A stretch of 42,817 nt of DNA. It comes from Candidatus Woesearchaeota archaeon. GTDB lineage: Archaea > Nanobdellota > Nanobdellia > Woesearchaeales > DSVV01. The notes beneath the pieces were generated by a model. It was not told the DNA's origin and searched no databases. It was given only the letters and a program-made list of their open reading frames with translations. The stretch is from the NCBI GenBank assembly GCA_016214075.1, contig JACRPI010000024.1:1-42817 (forward strand). The letters run 5' to 3'. Shown here one piece after another: positions 1-8,938 of the stretch (position 1 is its first letter; each line of letters starts with the position of its first letter). The position numbers were made by a program, and so were the translations under genes.

Positions 1-2
1 AA

Positions 3-122
3 CGTACACATAGTTGGTTCAACCGATTTAGAGGGTTATTGATTCGTTGGTCTAAAAGACCAGATGCTTACATAGGATTATTGCATCTCGCATGTGGAAT
101 AATTACATGGAGGTCAATCTAA
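3..122 (+). mobile_element. IS5-like transposase, C-terminal fragment
   Basis: The window opens inside an open frame that encodes about 39 residues and stops at 120-122. The peptide runs RTHSWFNRFRGLLIRW and later LLHLACGIITWR, which matches the C-terminal end of DDE transposases of the IS5 family (the [E]RTxxWxxRxRxLxxRxE and HxACxxIxxR motifs). The start is outside the window. The sequence just after the stop (about 123-136, containing GGGATAGGCTC) could be the terminal inverted repeat, but the other end is not visible to confirm this. Bases 137-184 hold nothing I can assign. Confidence 0.72.
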
Positions 123-184
123 TGGGATAGGCTCTAAGAAATGCAATAAAAAATCGAGTTAAGATTATTGATACAGGTAAGCAA

Positions 185-1717
185 TTATGGAGAATACTCT
201 TCCACTAAAATATTAATATTCTGGAAATCACAAAGCCCTTCATTATCACAGACTTGGACGAGGAGTGTATGTTCTCCTTTGTCGCCAATTTGTGTTGTAT
301 ATTCTGCTGCTCTTTGCGTTGTTTGCCATGTTGTTGACTCGTTAAACCCATCAGTCACTCCTACTGTCTTTACTCCTGCAACTTCATTATAATCCACTTT
401 CCAAAGACCATAGATGTACCTATTTTCCATATAATCCTGCGCTGTATGATCATCTTCATCAGGATCATAGCCGTACGGATTAATGGAAATAATGTCTCCT
501 TCTGTTACGACATATTCATATTGATCTTGTGCGGATTCATTTCTAATTATTTCCAAAGCCGGATACCGATTCTGCACTGCAAACGCAAACACAAACGGAC
601 GACCATTGATTGTGGATTTATTGTCTTGAATCATCACAATATCATCATATAATCCATAAGATTTGCACAACCCGTTTGTTTGACAGACATCCCTGTATTT
701 TATGACTTGCATTCCATCTTTGAGACAGCGGGTGACTTTTGCTTCTTTTCCTGGCTCTTTGCAATCCACCAACTCATTCGCGTCTCTTGCTATGTTGAAG
801 AAGATGTTGTTGACATCATTTTCTATCAATCTGCTCGCAAGCTCATGGATCATTTTTAATCGCACATCGACTGTTGTGTGAAATTTTTGCAACGCAAGCA
901 CTCCTTCTTTTCCAGAAACATCCGCGATAATTGGATACTCTGCATTGATCGAAACACTTGTTGGCGAAAATGTCGCGCTTATCGTTATATTCCCTGAATG
1001 AATAGAGGTGTTTGAAAACTCCGGCAATGTTTCCAGCGAAACGCATTCTTTGAATGCTTTCGTGATATACTTTTCTAAGTACTCTTGTACGTTATCATTG
1101 TCTGATTTTCTTTTTGAATCGTAGGTTTCACACGAGAAAACTGCGCCTTCTTGCCCTGGCGCATTTGCACCATAATAGTCGCATAATGGTGGAAATGGGT
1201 TCAGCAAAATGTTGCCGAATGGATTAGAATATATTCTACTTATGTTCATCGGATCTTCAATGAGCTTTGTCAATCCATACGGATAATCTGGAACGCCAGG
1301 ATGACCTTCTATTCCTAACGAAAGATCTGGCGCAATAATTCCATAGGAAATGTTGAATATGGTTGCAGTGCCATCATAAGTGTTGAGTGTTTTTTCATAT
1401 TTGTATGGGAGGACATATTGCCCGTACTCATACTTTCTTGGCCCTAAAAATGGTTTTGTGTCATTTGCCTGATAGTCCCAGATAACTCCTCCTTGCATTC
1501 CTAACAACGCAATGCCTTGCTTTGTTGTTTGATCAAGACAGCCTTGCATGTAGCTGGTGTACTTTCCCTGCGCGGTGAATAAATCCGTTACTTCTTGTTT
1601 CTCTTCTGTGAACTCTTTACTCTTGATTGTTGTGGTGAGATAAAAAAGAAGACCAATGACTGTAAAAATAACAATGCCGAGAATAATGAAGATAGTGACT
1701 TGTGCATTTTTTTTCAT
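185..1717 (-). CDS. Membrane-anchored surface protein, hypothetical
   Basis: A 510-residue protein with a short basic N-terminus (MKKNAQVT) followed by one hydrophobic helix at about residues 8-30, so most of the chain is expected outside the membrane. This N-terminal style is common in DPANN exported proteins. The C-terminal 80-90 residues, with the DKGEHTLLVQVCDNEGLCD stretch, look like an Ig/PKD-type beta-sandwich. Several Cys pairs suggest disulfides. The start codon overlaps the stop of the upstream HEPN gene by one base (TAATG), so it is probably co-transcribed with the MNT/HEPN pair, although a functional link is not evident. The middle of the protein is not recognised. Confidence 0.8.
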   Translation of the reverse strand: MKKNAQVTIFIILGIVIFTVIGLLFYLTTTIKSKEFTEEKQEVTDLFTAQGKYTSYMQGCLDQTTKQGIALLGMQGGVIWDYQANDTKPFLGPRKYEYGQYVLPYKYEKTLNTYDGTATIFNISYGIIAPDLSLGIEGHPGVPDYPYGLTKLIEDPMNISRIYSNPFGNILLNPFPPLCDYYGANAPGQEGAVFSCETYDSKRKSDNDNVQEYLEKYITKAFKECVSLETLPEFSNTSIHSGNITISATFSPTSVSINAEYPIIADVSGKEGVLALQKFHTTVDVRLKMIHELASRLIENDVNNIFFNIARDANELVDCKEPGKEAKVTRCLKDGMQVIKYRDVCQTNGLCKSYGLYDDIVMIQDNKSTINGRPFVFAFAVQNRYPALEIIRNESAQDQYEYVVTEGDIISINPYGYDPDEDDHTAQDYMENRYIYGLWKVDYNEVAGVKTVGVTDGFNESTTWQTTQRAAEYTTQIGDKGEHTLLVQVCDNEGLCDFQNINILVEEYSP

Positions 1718-2310
1718 TATTTCACCAGCAACTCTTTCACGATTGTGAGGAACTCTTTTGCTCTCTTTATTGATGATTGTGCTTTTGCTTCTTCTGCGCT
1801 TTTTCCCATTTCGTACGTGAATATTCTTCTCTTTTCTAACTCTAACCTTACATTTTCAATTTGTTGCTTTGCCTCTGCTTCTGCAACTTGAAGTATTTCA
1901 AATGATTCTTTTTCTGCTTCTTTATATTGTTCAAGATAATATTTCTTCAGCTTTTGATCATTATCTAAAAAATAATACACAAGCGCGTGATACGTAAGCG
2001 CGTGTATTCCCTTCTCTTCTTTAATTCGCCAGTTATATTTTGCAAGAAGCGCTGTTGCAGCATAAAACATCGCATAATACGCAGTGTTTATTACCCAAAC
2101 ATACCCATTATACATTTCATGAAGCGAGAATTCTTTCTTTTTTTGTTCATTGCATGAGAGAGTATCAAGAACTAGTGCTGTTTCTAATGCATTTTCTGCC
2201 TTCTGCATGAAAAAAGAAACAAATTTTTTATCTGCTGAGACAATTTTCTCTGTTTCTATCAGTTCTTTTATTACTCTTCTCGATTCTAAAATCTCTTTTC
2301 CGGTGATCAT
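1717..2310 (-). CDS. HEPN-domain protein (partner of MNT)
   Basis: A 197-residue alpha-helical protein. The region AYYAMFYAATALLAKYNW followed by a His-containing helix (IHALTYHAL, about residues 115-130) is the typical HEPN core. It sits directly downstream of the nucleotidyltransferase gene with a 4-base overlap, the usual arrangement of HEPN/MNT modules, in which the HEPN protein is often an RNase-type toxin neutralised by AMPylation. The classical RxxxxH catalytic pair is not clearly present here, so whether it is an active toxin is uncertain. The C-terminal third is charged and probably coiled coil. Confidence 0.75.
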   Translation of the reverse strand: MITGKEILESRRVIKELIETEKIVSADKKFVSFFMQKAENALETALVLDTLSCNEQKKKEFSLHEMYNGYVWVINTAYYAMFYAATALLAKYNWRIKEEKGIHALTYHALVYYFLDNDQKLKKYYLEQYKEAEKESFEILQVAEAEAKQQIENVRLELEKRRIFTYEMGKSAEEAKAQSSIKRAKEFLTIVKELLVK

Positions 2311-2909
2311 TTTCCTAGCAGATAATGAAACTGCTCTGCACCTCGCAAGATTATATGATTTGGAATTACTTCTTTTATTATGTTTATGGTTTGTTCTTTT
2401 TTCCCATCGATGAACTCCTTTTCTGTTAGAACATTTACATCTATTTTATAATGGAGGATTTTGAGAATGGAATGCATTTCTTGTTCATATTGCTCTCTCT
2501 TTTTCCCTTCTGGAATAATACACAGAATATCTACATCACTCTCTGTTTTTTGTTTCTCTCTCGCATAGCTTCCAAATACTATTATTGTATCATAAACAGT
2601 ATTTGTTTTTTTATCAATCTCTTGTTTGATGATGTTTATAGCGACATTTTTTTCAAGAACCTTCTTTGTTCTTTCGGCTTCAGCATACGTGCAGAGAGGA
2701 ATATTCCCCGCAGAAATAAATGAACAGAGACGAATATTTCCCACGTTTTTTATTTCCAAAAAATTTTCTTTTTCAAGAGCAAGAACCGCATTATATATCA
2801 ACCGATAATTAATGCCGGTGTTTTTTGCTATTTCCCTGATATTATACGCTTTTGTTGGATCAGCGACAAAAAATTTAATTATTTCGCTTGCCGCATTAGT
2901 TATTACCAT
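2307..2909 (-). CDS. MNT nucleotidyltransferase with N-terminal winged helix
   Basis: A 200-residue protein. Residues 1-65 form a winged-helix DNA-binding domain (YNIREIAKNTGINYRLIYNA helix-turn-helix). About residues 105-185 form a minimal nucleotidyltransferase with the motif GSYAREKQKTESDVD, which keeps the GS and DxD residues expected for catalysis. In HEPN/MNT systems this enzyme transfers AMP to the HEPN partner. The HTH domain suggests it also represses its own promoter, and the palindromes immediately upstream of the start codon fit that role. It overlaps the HEPN gene by 4 bases. Confidence 0.82.
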   Translation of the reverse strand: MVITNAASEIIKFFVADPTKAYNIREIAKNTGINYRLIYNAVLALEKENFLEIKNVGNIRLCSFISAGNIPLCTYAEAERTKKVLEKNVAINIIKQEIDKKTNTVYDTIIVFGSYAREKQKTESDVDILCIIPEGKKREQYEQEMHSILKILHYKIDVNVLTEKEFIDGKKEQTINIIKEVIPNHIILRGAEQFHYLLGK

Positions 2910-2943
2910 AAGTAATAATGTTATTACTTTAAGTAATACTTAA
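2910..2943 (-). promoter_or_regulatory. Promoter and double palindromic operator of the first MNT/HEPN pair
   Basis: Two perfect inverted repeats abut the MNT start codon: AAGTAATAATGTTATTACTT at 2910-2929 (9-bp arms) and TTAAGTAATACTTAA at 2929-2943 (7-bp arms). Both carry the core AAGTAAT/ATTACTT. Read on the minus strand, ATTTAAGTATTA about 26 bases before the ATG could be the TATA box of a leaderless transcript. The MNT protein has an N-terminal HTH domain, so autorepression is the simplest inference. Confidence 0.6.
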
Positions 2944-3044
2944 ATGTTTCGGCTTTTGCCAGTATTTCTGTACCTCCATCATGGGAAATACTCGCTCATG
3001 TCCCTTCGATCTTGTTTTTATTGATATTATAATGAGATATAACC

Positions 3045-3178
3045 TCATAAAACCCCATTGCTGCTGCAATCGGTCCCCCTGATATTTTTTTCTTTGCTGG
3101 TGCGCGTGTTTGTTATTGCTGAGCAACTATTTTTCTTGGTGTTGTTTGAATCGCCTGATAGTCCTTGAGAGTCCCTAT
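3045..3178 (-). repeat. Dispersed structured repeat, copy A
   Basis: Read on the minus strand, this segment contains ordered blocks shared with 10989-11081 and 41556-41652: TCAAGGACTATCAGGCGATT, TTGCTCAGCAA, ACACGCGCACCAGCAA, TATCAGGGGGACC, then a hairpin (ATTGC-AGCA-GCAAT) and GGGGTTTT. It lies just downstream of the stop of the 1098-aa surface protein gene. The rest of the 2944-3242 gap is AT-rich and I assign nothing to it. Confidence 0.65.
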
Positions 3179-3242
3179 TCTTTTATTATTTATTTTTATA
3201 TCATGCAAGTTATCAAAAGATTGCAAGAAAATTAAAAAACAA

Positions 3243-6200
3243 TTATTCTTCTGCTCTGAATCCTGCGGTGAGACTTCTCCAGTACGCTGATCCTTCTGGA
3301 GATCGTTCGAGAACAATTCCGTTGGTGCTGTCGCAGAACATTGTCGCAGTATCTTCATACGGCGCATAGACTTGCTCGCAATCGAGTGTTGGACCATCGT
3401 ATAGTACTGCCATATAATATCTGTTGTCTCCATCTCCATTGTATTTTATATCTTCGACCCCAATAATTGTTGCGCTATTTTCTGTGCTGTAATAGAATCT
3501 ATTGTAGTCTGCAATTGTTTCCATACCCACTGTTTCTTCTTCTGTACCAATAAACTCTTCATTCAACTCGATAGAACCATCTTGTGTGGTGAGTTCATTA
3601 TCAGTGATATATGCGATTACTGTATCTTTTTTCTCATCAAGAATTCCCTGCCAAGAATCTACATCGGGATACGCTGGACTTGCGCTTAATCCGTCTCTGC
3701 TGTAAATAGTCGCATTCAAAACAGAATTGTACCAAACAGTTGTGGAGCCATCGCAACTAAAGAATTCTCCAAAGCGCTCTGTTTGTGTTTCTGCAAGCGC
3801 ATCATCGCAATTATCCACTTCTTCTTCTACTGCCGCATCAATAAAACCATTGGAGTCAAACAACGTTTCTTCAAGATCCGCTCCCATTGGATAGGACATA
3901 TCTTGACTGTTGAGCGTTATTCCCACAGTAACTTCATCGTCTTGTTTCAAAATACAAACGCTGTTGATTTCTTCTGCAATTGGTTCAAGATCGACATAAT
4001 TATTTACTGCGCTATCATACTTATCACAGAACAATGTATATTCTGTTCCATCTGCCATTTCTAATAACTGGAACGCAAGGAACTTTGTTCGCGATGTCCA
4101 TTGTGATGTGTCTCCTTCTTCATCATAATCTTCAGTTCCATCATCATCTCCATCTATCGCTTCACAGAAATGATCATTGCTGTAAAAGTCCTGCGCCATG
4201 GTACAGCCAGAAACCACATACTCTTCATTATCTGTGCAGTAGGTTTCATCATCTTCGCTTGTGCTACAGACACACGCATAATTATTGAAACAATAATCCA
4301 CTGCTGCTGCGTCGGTGTTCGCATACCAATCATATTTTGTTTCTTTTGGACCACTCCATGATCCTTGAGAACAAATTGCGACGACTTCTGGTGTCTCTTC
4401 AACAGCATCATCATCATAACTATATTCTGAATATTCATCGACACACGCTGTGCCATCCCAACAACGATTTGCCGCGCAACAACCGTATGGCTGTAATCCT
4501 TCATCTTCTGCCCACGGCGTTACTGGAGGATTTGAGGTGAATGTGTCTCCTGATTTGTAGCCTAAAACGTTTTCGACATAGTCTCCTTCATCACCTATGT
4601 TAAGAGAGTACCATTCCCATTCTTCGCTCTCTGGCGTACCATCTTCATCCGAATCAGTGTAGTTATAATTACAGAGATAACTTCCTTGCACTGTGCACGA
4701 TGCGATGTTTGTGGTATCTGTGATTAATGAAGTGGATGTTTCTCCATTTTGTACTTTATACCAGTCTTCTCCTGCATCATTAATATATTCCATATTACAA
4801 CCATACCATGTTCCTTCTGCATTGAGAAGTTCTACTGTTGTGCCATTGTCTTTTGTGTAGCGTGCAGGAGTTCCAGCACCTTCTCCATCATAAATTTCTC
4901 CTTGCAAGCATGCATATTGATATACTACATCTCCTGTATCATACGTGATAGGTGTTGCTTCTGAGAAAGATTCATCATAATATCCCACTGTTCCAAAATC
5001 GCCGCCATAATCATACTTGTTTCCGCAGCAATGGCCTCCTGTCCACTTTCCCCCAAGATATTTTTCACAGATGGTTGTTGCTCGGTTCTCTTCTTTGTAT
5101 AGTTCGGTGACTTCTTCTCCCATTATTGTTATGGCAAGATCACCCACATCATTTACATCAGCCCATGCAAATGCAGGGATTGTACTTGTTTCTTCCAAAT
5201 CAGTCTCAACATAACAAACTTGCGGGTTTGAAGTAGTACCATCGAGAGAACTCCATTTTCCTAAATCTGTGGGTTGTTCATCTGATTGCGGATCTATTAC
5301 TGTTGCAATCTGATATGCACACGTTGAAAGAAGGTTTCCTTCATCATCATAACAAGTATCTTCATTTGCTGCGGACCATGCAGCTGCATCTTCTACATCA
5401 TCATCATACGCATCAAATTCTGTTCCTGGGCAAGTATAATACAACCCCATATTCACTGGTTCTAATGCGTCTCCAGTAGTTTCATCTTTTGTTCCATAAA
5501 GACAATAATTAACTGAAAGTGCAATTAACCCTTCTACATCATCTTCTGCTAAACTCTCTTTTTGTTCATCAAGATACTCTAAATCATACGAATTTCCCCT
5601 CTCGTCTTCTGTCAACGGTCGATTCATAACCCAAACATAGTCATCCCCACAACACTGTTGGTTTCCATATGTTTCATCCTCAGACCATGTCCCCCCTATA
5701 TTTGCACAGTCCACTGGATCTTCATCCCAAACTACATCAGTCCCATAGTCTGCGAATGTACCATCCCATGAGGGAATAGAAAACATATCTTCTGTAGAGA
5801 ATATTGACCCTGAATAAAACTGTTCTTTATTCTGATCCATTCCCACAGGAACACCAGCAATATCATATTTAACAAAATATCCCCCATACGCCCTACAACC
5901 CATGTTTGCACTAAAACGATCATCCCCTTCTATACCTTGGCCTTCATACCTATACAATCTTGGGTCATCTGCTTCGCTATGAATAATCCACGGGATGTAC
6001 GCTGCATACTCGTGAACACTACTCCATTCATAAGAGCAGTCATAGCCACTCTCTGCGTCCTCACTGCAATCTGCGGTATAAGGGAGAACTGCATCTAAAT
6101 CAGCAAGGCCTGAATTATACGTTATACCCCCAAAGAATGCTTCTTTAATTAAAATCTCTGTTGGAACAATATCACTTATTTTATACCCTGAGGATGTATC

Positions 6201-6539
6201 TGTTTCTTCATATTCAAAGCCATAGCCATAATAACTTCTTACATCTTGCAAAACTTTTCTTGTGTTTAAATCATCTCTCGCTCCCCTGTAGCATGCAATC
6301 CCTGTATCTATTCGAACAATAGTACAATTATGGTTATCAAGACACCATTCTTCTAATGTAAATTCAGAATCCCCTTCATCAGGAATATCGCTTCCCCCGT
6401 CTGTTCCGGAATCTCCTCCTGTGCTCGAAGGATCGTAATTATAGCCCCCGCCACCCCACTCATACGCAGAGGCACTTTCTGTAATAACAAAAATGCACAC
6501 CATAAAAGAAAGTATGATTAAAAGATTTTTTTTCATCAT
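3243..6539 (-). CDS. Large acidic secreted surface protein
   Basis: A 1098-residue protein that starts with a clear Sec signal peptide (KKNLLIILSFMVCIFVI then SASA-YEW, cleavage near residue 25). A second Met follows at residue 2. The mature part is very rich in Asp, Glu, Tyr and Cys, with many short DxDxDG-like acidic stretches (for example DGDDDGTEDYDEEGD near residue 800) that could bind calcium, and dozens of Cys likely forming disulfides. No catalytic domain is recognised. It is large compared with most proteins of small-genome archaea and is probably displayed or secreted. It is transcribed divergently from the 6676 gene. Confidence 0.82.
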   Translation of the reverse strand: MMKKNLLIILSFMVCIFVITESASAYEWGGGGYNYDPSSTGGDSGTDGGSDIPDEGDSEFTLEEWCLDNHNCTIVRIDTGIACYRGARDDLNTRKVLQDVRSYYGYGFEYEETDTSSGYKISDIVPTEILIKEAFFGGITYNSGLADLDAVLPYTADCSEDAESGYDCSYEWSSVHEYAAYIPWIIHSEADDPRLYRYEGQGIEGDDRFSANMGCRAYGGYFVKYDIAGVPVGMDQNKEQFYSGSIFSTEDMFSIPSWDGTFADYGTDVVWDEDPVDCANIGGTWSEDETYGNQQCCGDDYVWVMNRPLTEDERGNSYDLEYLDEQKESLAEDDVEGLIALSVNYCLYGTKDETTGDALEPVNMGLYYTCPGTEFDAYDDDVEDAAAWSAANEDTCYDDEGNLLSTCAYQIATVIDPQSDEQPTDLGKWSSLDGTTSNPQVCYVETDLEETSTIPAFAWADVNDVGDLAITIMGEEVTELYKEENRATTICEKYLGGKWTGGHCCGNKYDYGGDFGTVGYYDESFSEATPITYDTGDVVYQYACLQGEIYDGEGAGTPARYTKDNGTTVELLNAEGTWYGCNMEYINDAGEDWYKVQNGETSTSLITDTTNIASCTVQGSYLCNYNYTDSDEDGTPESEEWEWYSLNIGDEGDYVENVLGYKSGDTFTSNPPVTPWAEDEGLQPYGCCAANRCWDGTACVDEYSEYSYDDDAVEETPEVVAICSQGSWSGPKETKYDWYANTDAAAVDYCFNNYACVCSTSEDDETYCTDNEEYVVSGCTMAQDFYSNDHFCEAIDGDDDGTEDYDEEGDTSQWTSRTKFLAFQLLEMADGTEYTLFCDKYDSAVNNYVDLEPIAEEINSVCILKQDDEVTVGITLNSQDMSYPMGADLEETLFDSNGFIDAAVEEEVDNCDDALAETQTERFGEFFSCDGSTTVWYNSVLNATIYSRDGLSASPAYPDVDSWQGILDEKKDTVIAYITDNELTTQDGSIELNEEFIGTEEETVGMETIADYNRFYYSTENSATIIGVEDIKYNGDGDNRYYMAVLYDGPTLDCEQVYAPYEDTATMFCDSTNGIVLERSPEGSAYWRSLTAGFRAEE

Positions 6540-6639
6540 CTACCTCGCTACATTTTCTCTTTGAAGACGGAAACTTGAAATATGCCCTACGTCAGTTTAC
6601 CTTTTTTTGTAGCATTATTGTATATAAAGCTTGCGTCGG

Positions 6640-6675
6640 CAAAGGTTTATATAAGTGCAGATGTAGAGAATCTGC
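6640..6675 (+). promoter_or_regulatory. TATA promoter of the 6676 gene
   Basis: GGTTTATATAAG at 6644-6655 is a good archaeal TATA box. It lies about 25 bases ahead of the ATG at 6676, consistent with a very short or absent leader. Confidence 0.6.
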
Positions 6676-7200
6676 ATGGATCCGCTTGTCAAATATATTG
6701 AAACAGAAGTTAAAAAAGGATTCTCCGAAGACCTTGTTAAAGAGAAGCTCGTGCAGTCCGGCTATAGTGAACAGGAGATTGCGTTCGGCCTTCGCGATTA
6801 TCACACCAAACAGCATTATCACAAATTCATCGACAAAATTGTTGAAGAAGAAGCAAAACATAAATGGCTTTTCGCAATCCTTGCTGTGCTTTTTATTATT
6901 CTTACTGTTTTCTTCATCGTGACGCTGCTTCTCTCTCTTGACTGGACAACAGTTTTGGAAAACGCATTTCCTTCTGAAAAAACTGTTGCTGTTGAACCAC
7001 AGCAAGAAAGCGATTGCAGCATATTCAGTCATCGCGACAAAGAACGCTGTTTAATGAAAGTTGCAGCATTTACTCAAGATACTTCTTTTTGCACGAATAT
7101 GACCAGCAAAGTGATGAAATACGAATGCAAAACAGAGGTCTGGAACAAGAATTACTGCAACTTCTTGATTTTGACGAACCAGAGCACTGTTGGGTGTTGA
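6676..7200 (+). CDS. Single-pass membrane protein, paralogue 1
   Basis: A 174-residue protein. Residues 1-45 form a small helical module (YIETEVKKGFSEDLVKEKL followed by GYSEQEI) that also begins the 302-aa protein at 7491. Residues 68-92 are a transmembrane helix (FAILAVLFIILTVFFIV), and the remaining 80 residues, with about eight Cys, would face outside. The chain ends shortly after a Cys-rich stretch at a point where a hairpin-bearing intergenic segment begins, so it may be a shortened relative of the 7491 protein. Function unknown. Confidence 0.7.
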   Translation: MDPLVKYIETEVKKGFSEDLVKEKLVQSGYSEQEIAFGLRDYHTKQHYHKFIDKIVEEEAKHKWLFAILAVLFIILTVFFIVTLLLSLDWTTVLENAFPSEKTVAVEPQQESDCSIFSHRDKERCLMKVAAFTQDTSFCTNMTSKVMKYECKTEVWNKNYCNFLILTNQSTVGC

Positions 7201-7260
7201 GTTATTCTTTTTTAGACTCGCTTGTTTTAGTCGATTATATTCCTACACCTAAATATAAAG

Positions 7261-7349
7261 AGATAAATTGTGTTGTAGGACTTTTGCTTGGCGATTCTTT
7301 TGAGACCGAGCGACTCCCTGGTTTATTGTTTATTCGCTCAGCAAAGTCC
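7261..7349 (+). repeat. Long imperfect hairpin and repeat fragment
   Basis: GGACTTTTGCTTGGCGA at 7278-7294 can pair with TTCGCTCAGCAAAGTCC at 7333-7349. The 34 bases at 7261-7294 are about 85% identical to 29808-29840. The words AGGACT, GGCGATT and GCTCAGCAA also occur in the same order in the dispersed repeat copies A and C, so this may be a distant member of that family. The rest of the 7201-7490 gap holds only a TATA-like stretch near 7460 for the next gene. Confidence 0.5.
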
Positions 7350-7490
7350 TTGTCTGTCTACGCAATCTATTTTTATTTGAATACCTAAAATAGAGAACAA
7401 AGAAGAAACAAGATGAAAAATGACAAACCAAGCATACTCCCCTTTAGTGAAAACAAAGGATTATAAAGATAAAGTGGTGGTTTTTCTGTT

Positions 7491-8399
7491 ATGTCTCAGC
7501 TGACAAACTATATTCAAAAAGAACTCGATAAAGGTTTCTCTAAAGATTTGATTAGTAAGAAGCTTTTGCAGGCTGGCTATAGTCAACAAGAAATCAGTGA
7601 GAGCTTCCAAAGTTTGAAGAGCGCTGAACCATTATTAAGACGAAAATCTATTGAAATGCCCCACATGGAATTTCACCTCAAATGGAGTAGATGGGTGTTT
7701 GGGATTTTAGCAGTTCTTCTTGTTCTTGTCTTTGGGTATTTGATTTATTTGTATGAAGGGGATATGGAAAGCATAGGGGAAAAAGGATCCTTAATTATTT
7801 CAGAAGGCATTGAAGAAGAAATCTTTTCTTGTGGATTTGCAGAAGATCGGAGATTTTGCATTACACAGCTTGCACTACAACAAGATAATATTACTGTTTG
7901 TGAAAAAGGAACATATTGCACAGCTGCTTTTGCTGTTGCAAAAAATGATGCTACATTATGCCTCGAGCTTGAAGAGTCAAAAAAAGATCAATGTATTCTC
8001 CTTTTTTATGATTCTACTGGAGATGCAACATACTGCAGTAAACAAGACCTTTATTGTGGTTACAATCCTAACGCATCAGCAGATGAAATTAGAGCATATT
8101 TAACAGAAAAGTTGGAGAATGTTGAACTTGGTGCTACTGCAGAAAATATACTTCAATTTGCTGTTGAGAAAGAACAACCCATTGCCTGTGAGTTCTGGAA
8201 CCCATTATCGCAAGAATATACTTCTCTCTTCAATACATACGGGCTAGATGCTTATGATTTCTGCCTTTTTGCAATAGTTTATGAAACACAAAATACAACA
8301 TTTTGTATCACGATTGCTGAAAGTAATAAAAAAACTACTTGTTTAGAAATACTTGGATGCGATACAACCTCAGAGGAAATTTGTAATGCACTTGATTAA
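7491..8399 (+). CDS. Single-pass membrane protein, paralogue 2
   Basis: A 302-residue protein with the same layout as the 6676 gene: an N-terminal helical module (residues 1-45, KGFSKDLISKKL and GYSQQEI), a transmembrane helix at about 66-88 (WVFGILAVLLVLVFGYLIYL), then an outer domain of about 210 residues with some 20 Cys in small repeated clusters (CxxxFAV, CLELEES, CSKQDLYC). The outer part resembles short helical repeats held by disulfides. The next gene overlaps its 3' end by 14 bases. Function unknown. Confidence 0.72.
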   Translation: MSQLTNYIQKELDKGFSKDLISKKLLQAGYSQQEISESFQSLKSAEPLLRRKSIEMPHMEFHLKWSRWVFGILAVLLVLVFGYLIYLYEGDMESIGEKGSLIISEGIEEEIFSCGFAEDRRFCITQLALQQDNITVCEKGTYCTAAFAVAKNDATLCLELEESKKDQCILLFYDSTGDATYCSKQDLYCGYNPNASADEIRAYLTEKLENVELGATAENILQFAVEKEQPIACEFWNPLSQEYTSLFNTYGLDAYDFCLFAIVYETQNTTFCITIAESNKKTTCLEILGCDTTSEEICNALD

Positions 8400-8715
8400 A
8401 TTATTTGTATTTTGTTTATTCTTCTTTATATCTCTCTCCTCTGTTACATTAGCATTAGAAAAATATCTTATTGATGAGTGGACAACGAGAGAAACTGGTG
8501 CAGATGATGAAGATGATATTGCAACGAGAGGTGCTGATGAATGTTATGTCATCTGCACTGATCCTAACACAGATATTGAATATACACTTCGTGCAGAAAT
8601 TACTGCAACTGTTTTTGATAACACCAATGATCACACCACAAGCAGGTGGTATCTAGAATATGTGGATAGTAACAATGATGAACCAGTTAAAGTTTATTAT
8701 TTTAGAGAATTTTGA
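8386..8715 (+). pseudogene. Truncated copy of the 8939 secreted protein
   Basis: The frame from the ATG at 8386 gives 109 residues: a signal peptide (HLIKLFVFCLFFFISLSS) and then a domain (DEWTTRETGADDEDDIAT onward) almost identical to residues 36-113 of the 262-aa protein at 8939. After YYFREF the frame ends at a stop lying on the left arm of a 10-bp inverted repeat. Downstream, 8764-8790 still resembles the 3' end of the 8939 gene (GAAGAAGATAC.ATTGATGAC). The pattern is a duplicated gene that lost its middle. It could still yield a short secreted peptide. Confidence 0.65.
8473..8703 (+). repeat. Tandem gene duplication, copy 1
   Basis: This segment and 9044-9277 are about 95% identical at the nucleotide level; the second copy has one extra Asp codon. 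The near identity indicates a recent duplication of the secreted-protein gene. Confidence 0.8.
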
Positions 8716-8753
8716 AAAAATCATTTTTTTAAGTTTTAGCAGGTGATTTTTTC
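8714..8753. repeat. Perfect 10-bp inverted repeat with 20-nt loop
   Basis: GAAAAAATCA at 8714-8723 and TGATTTTTTC at 8744-8753 are exact reverse complements separated by 20 bases. It lies where the middle of the duplicated gene is missing and supplies its stop codon. It could be a terminator or the scar of an insertion or deletion. The remaining bases to 8938 hold the decayed 3' end of copy 1 and the ribosome binding site AGGAG of the next gene. Confidence 0.6.
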
Positions 8754-8938
8754 TAAAATTATCTGAAGAAGATACTATTGATGACGATACATACCTACAT
8801 CCAGAAGTTTTATTTTGGTAAAAATTTGTCATAAAGTAGAAGAGATTTGTTTGGATCAGTGTTTATAAATGATGAAAAAGAAAAAATAGATAAATTATTA
8901 AATAAGAATATTCAATCTAAATAAAGAGGAGATCTGCA

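Noticed and set aside
12-30. GGTTCAACC near the left edge as a tRNA T-arm
   Set aside because: It lies within a transposase frame (HSWFNRF) and the rest of a cloverleaf cannot be drawn.
3783-4540. Several open frames on the plus strand opposite the large surface protein
   Set aside because: They are shadows caused by the acidic codon composition; they lack start signals and overlap each other.
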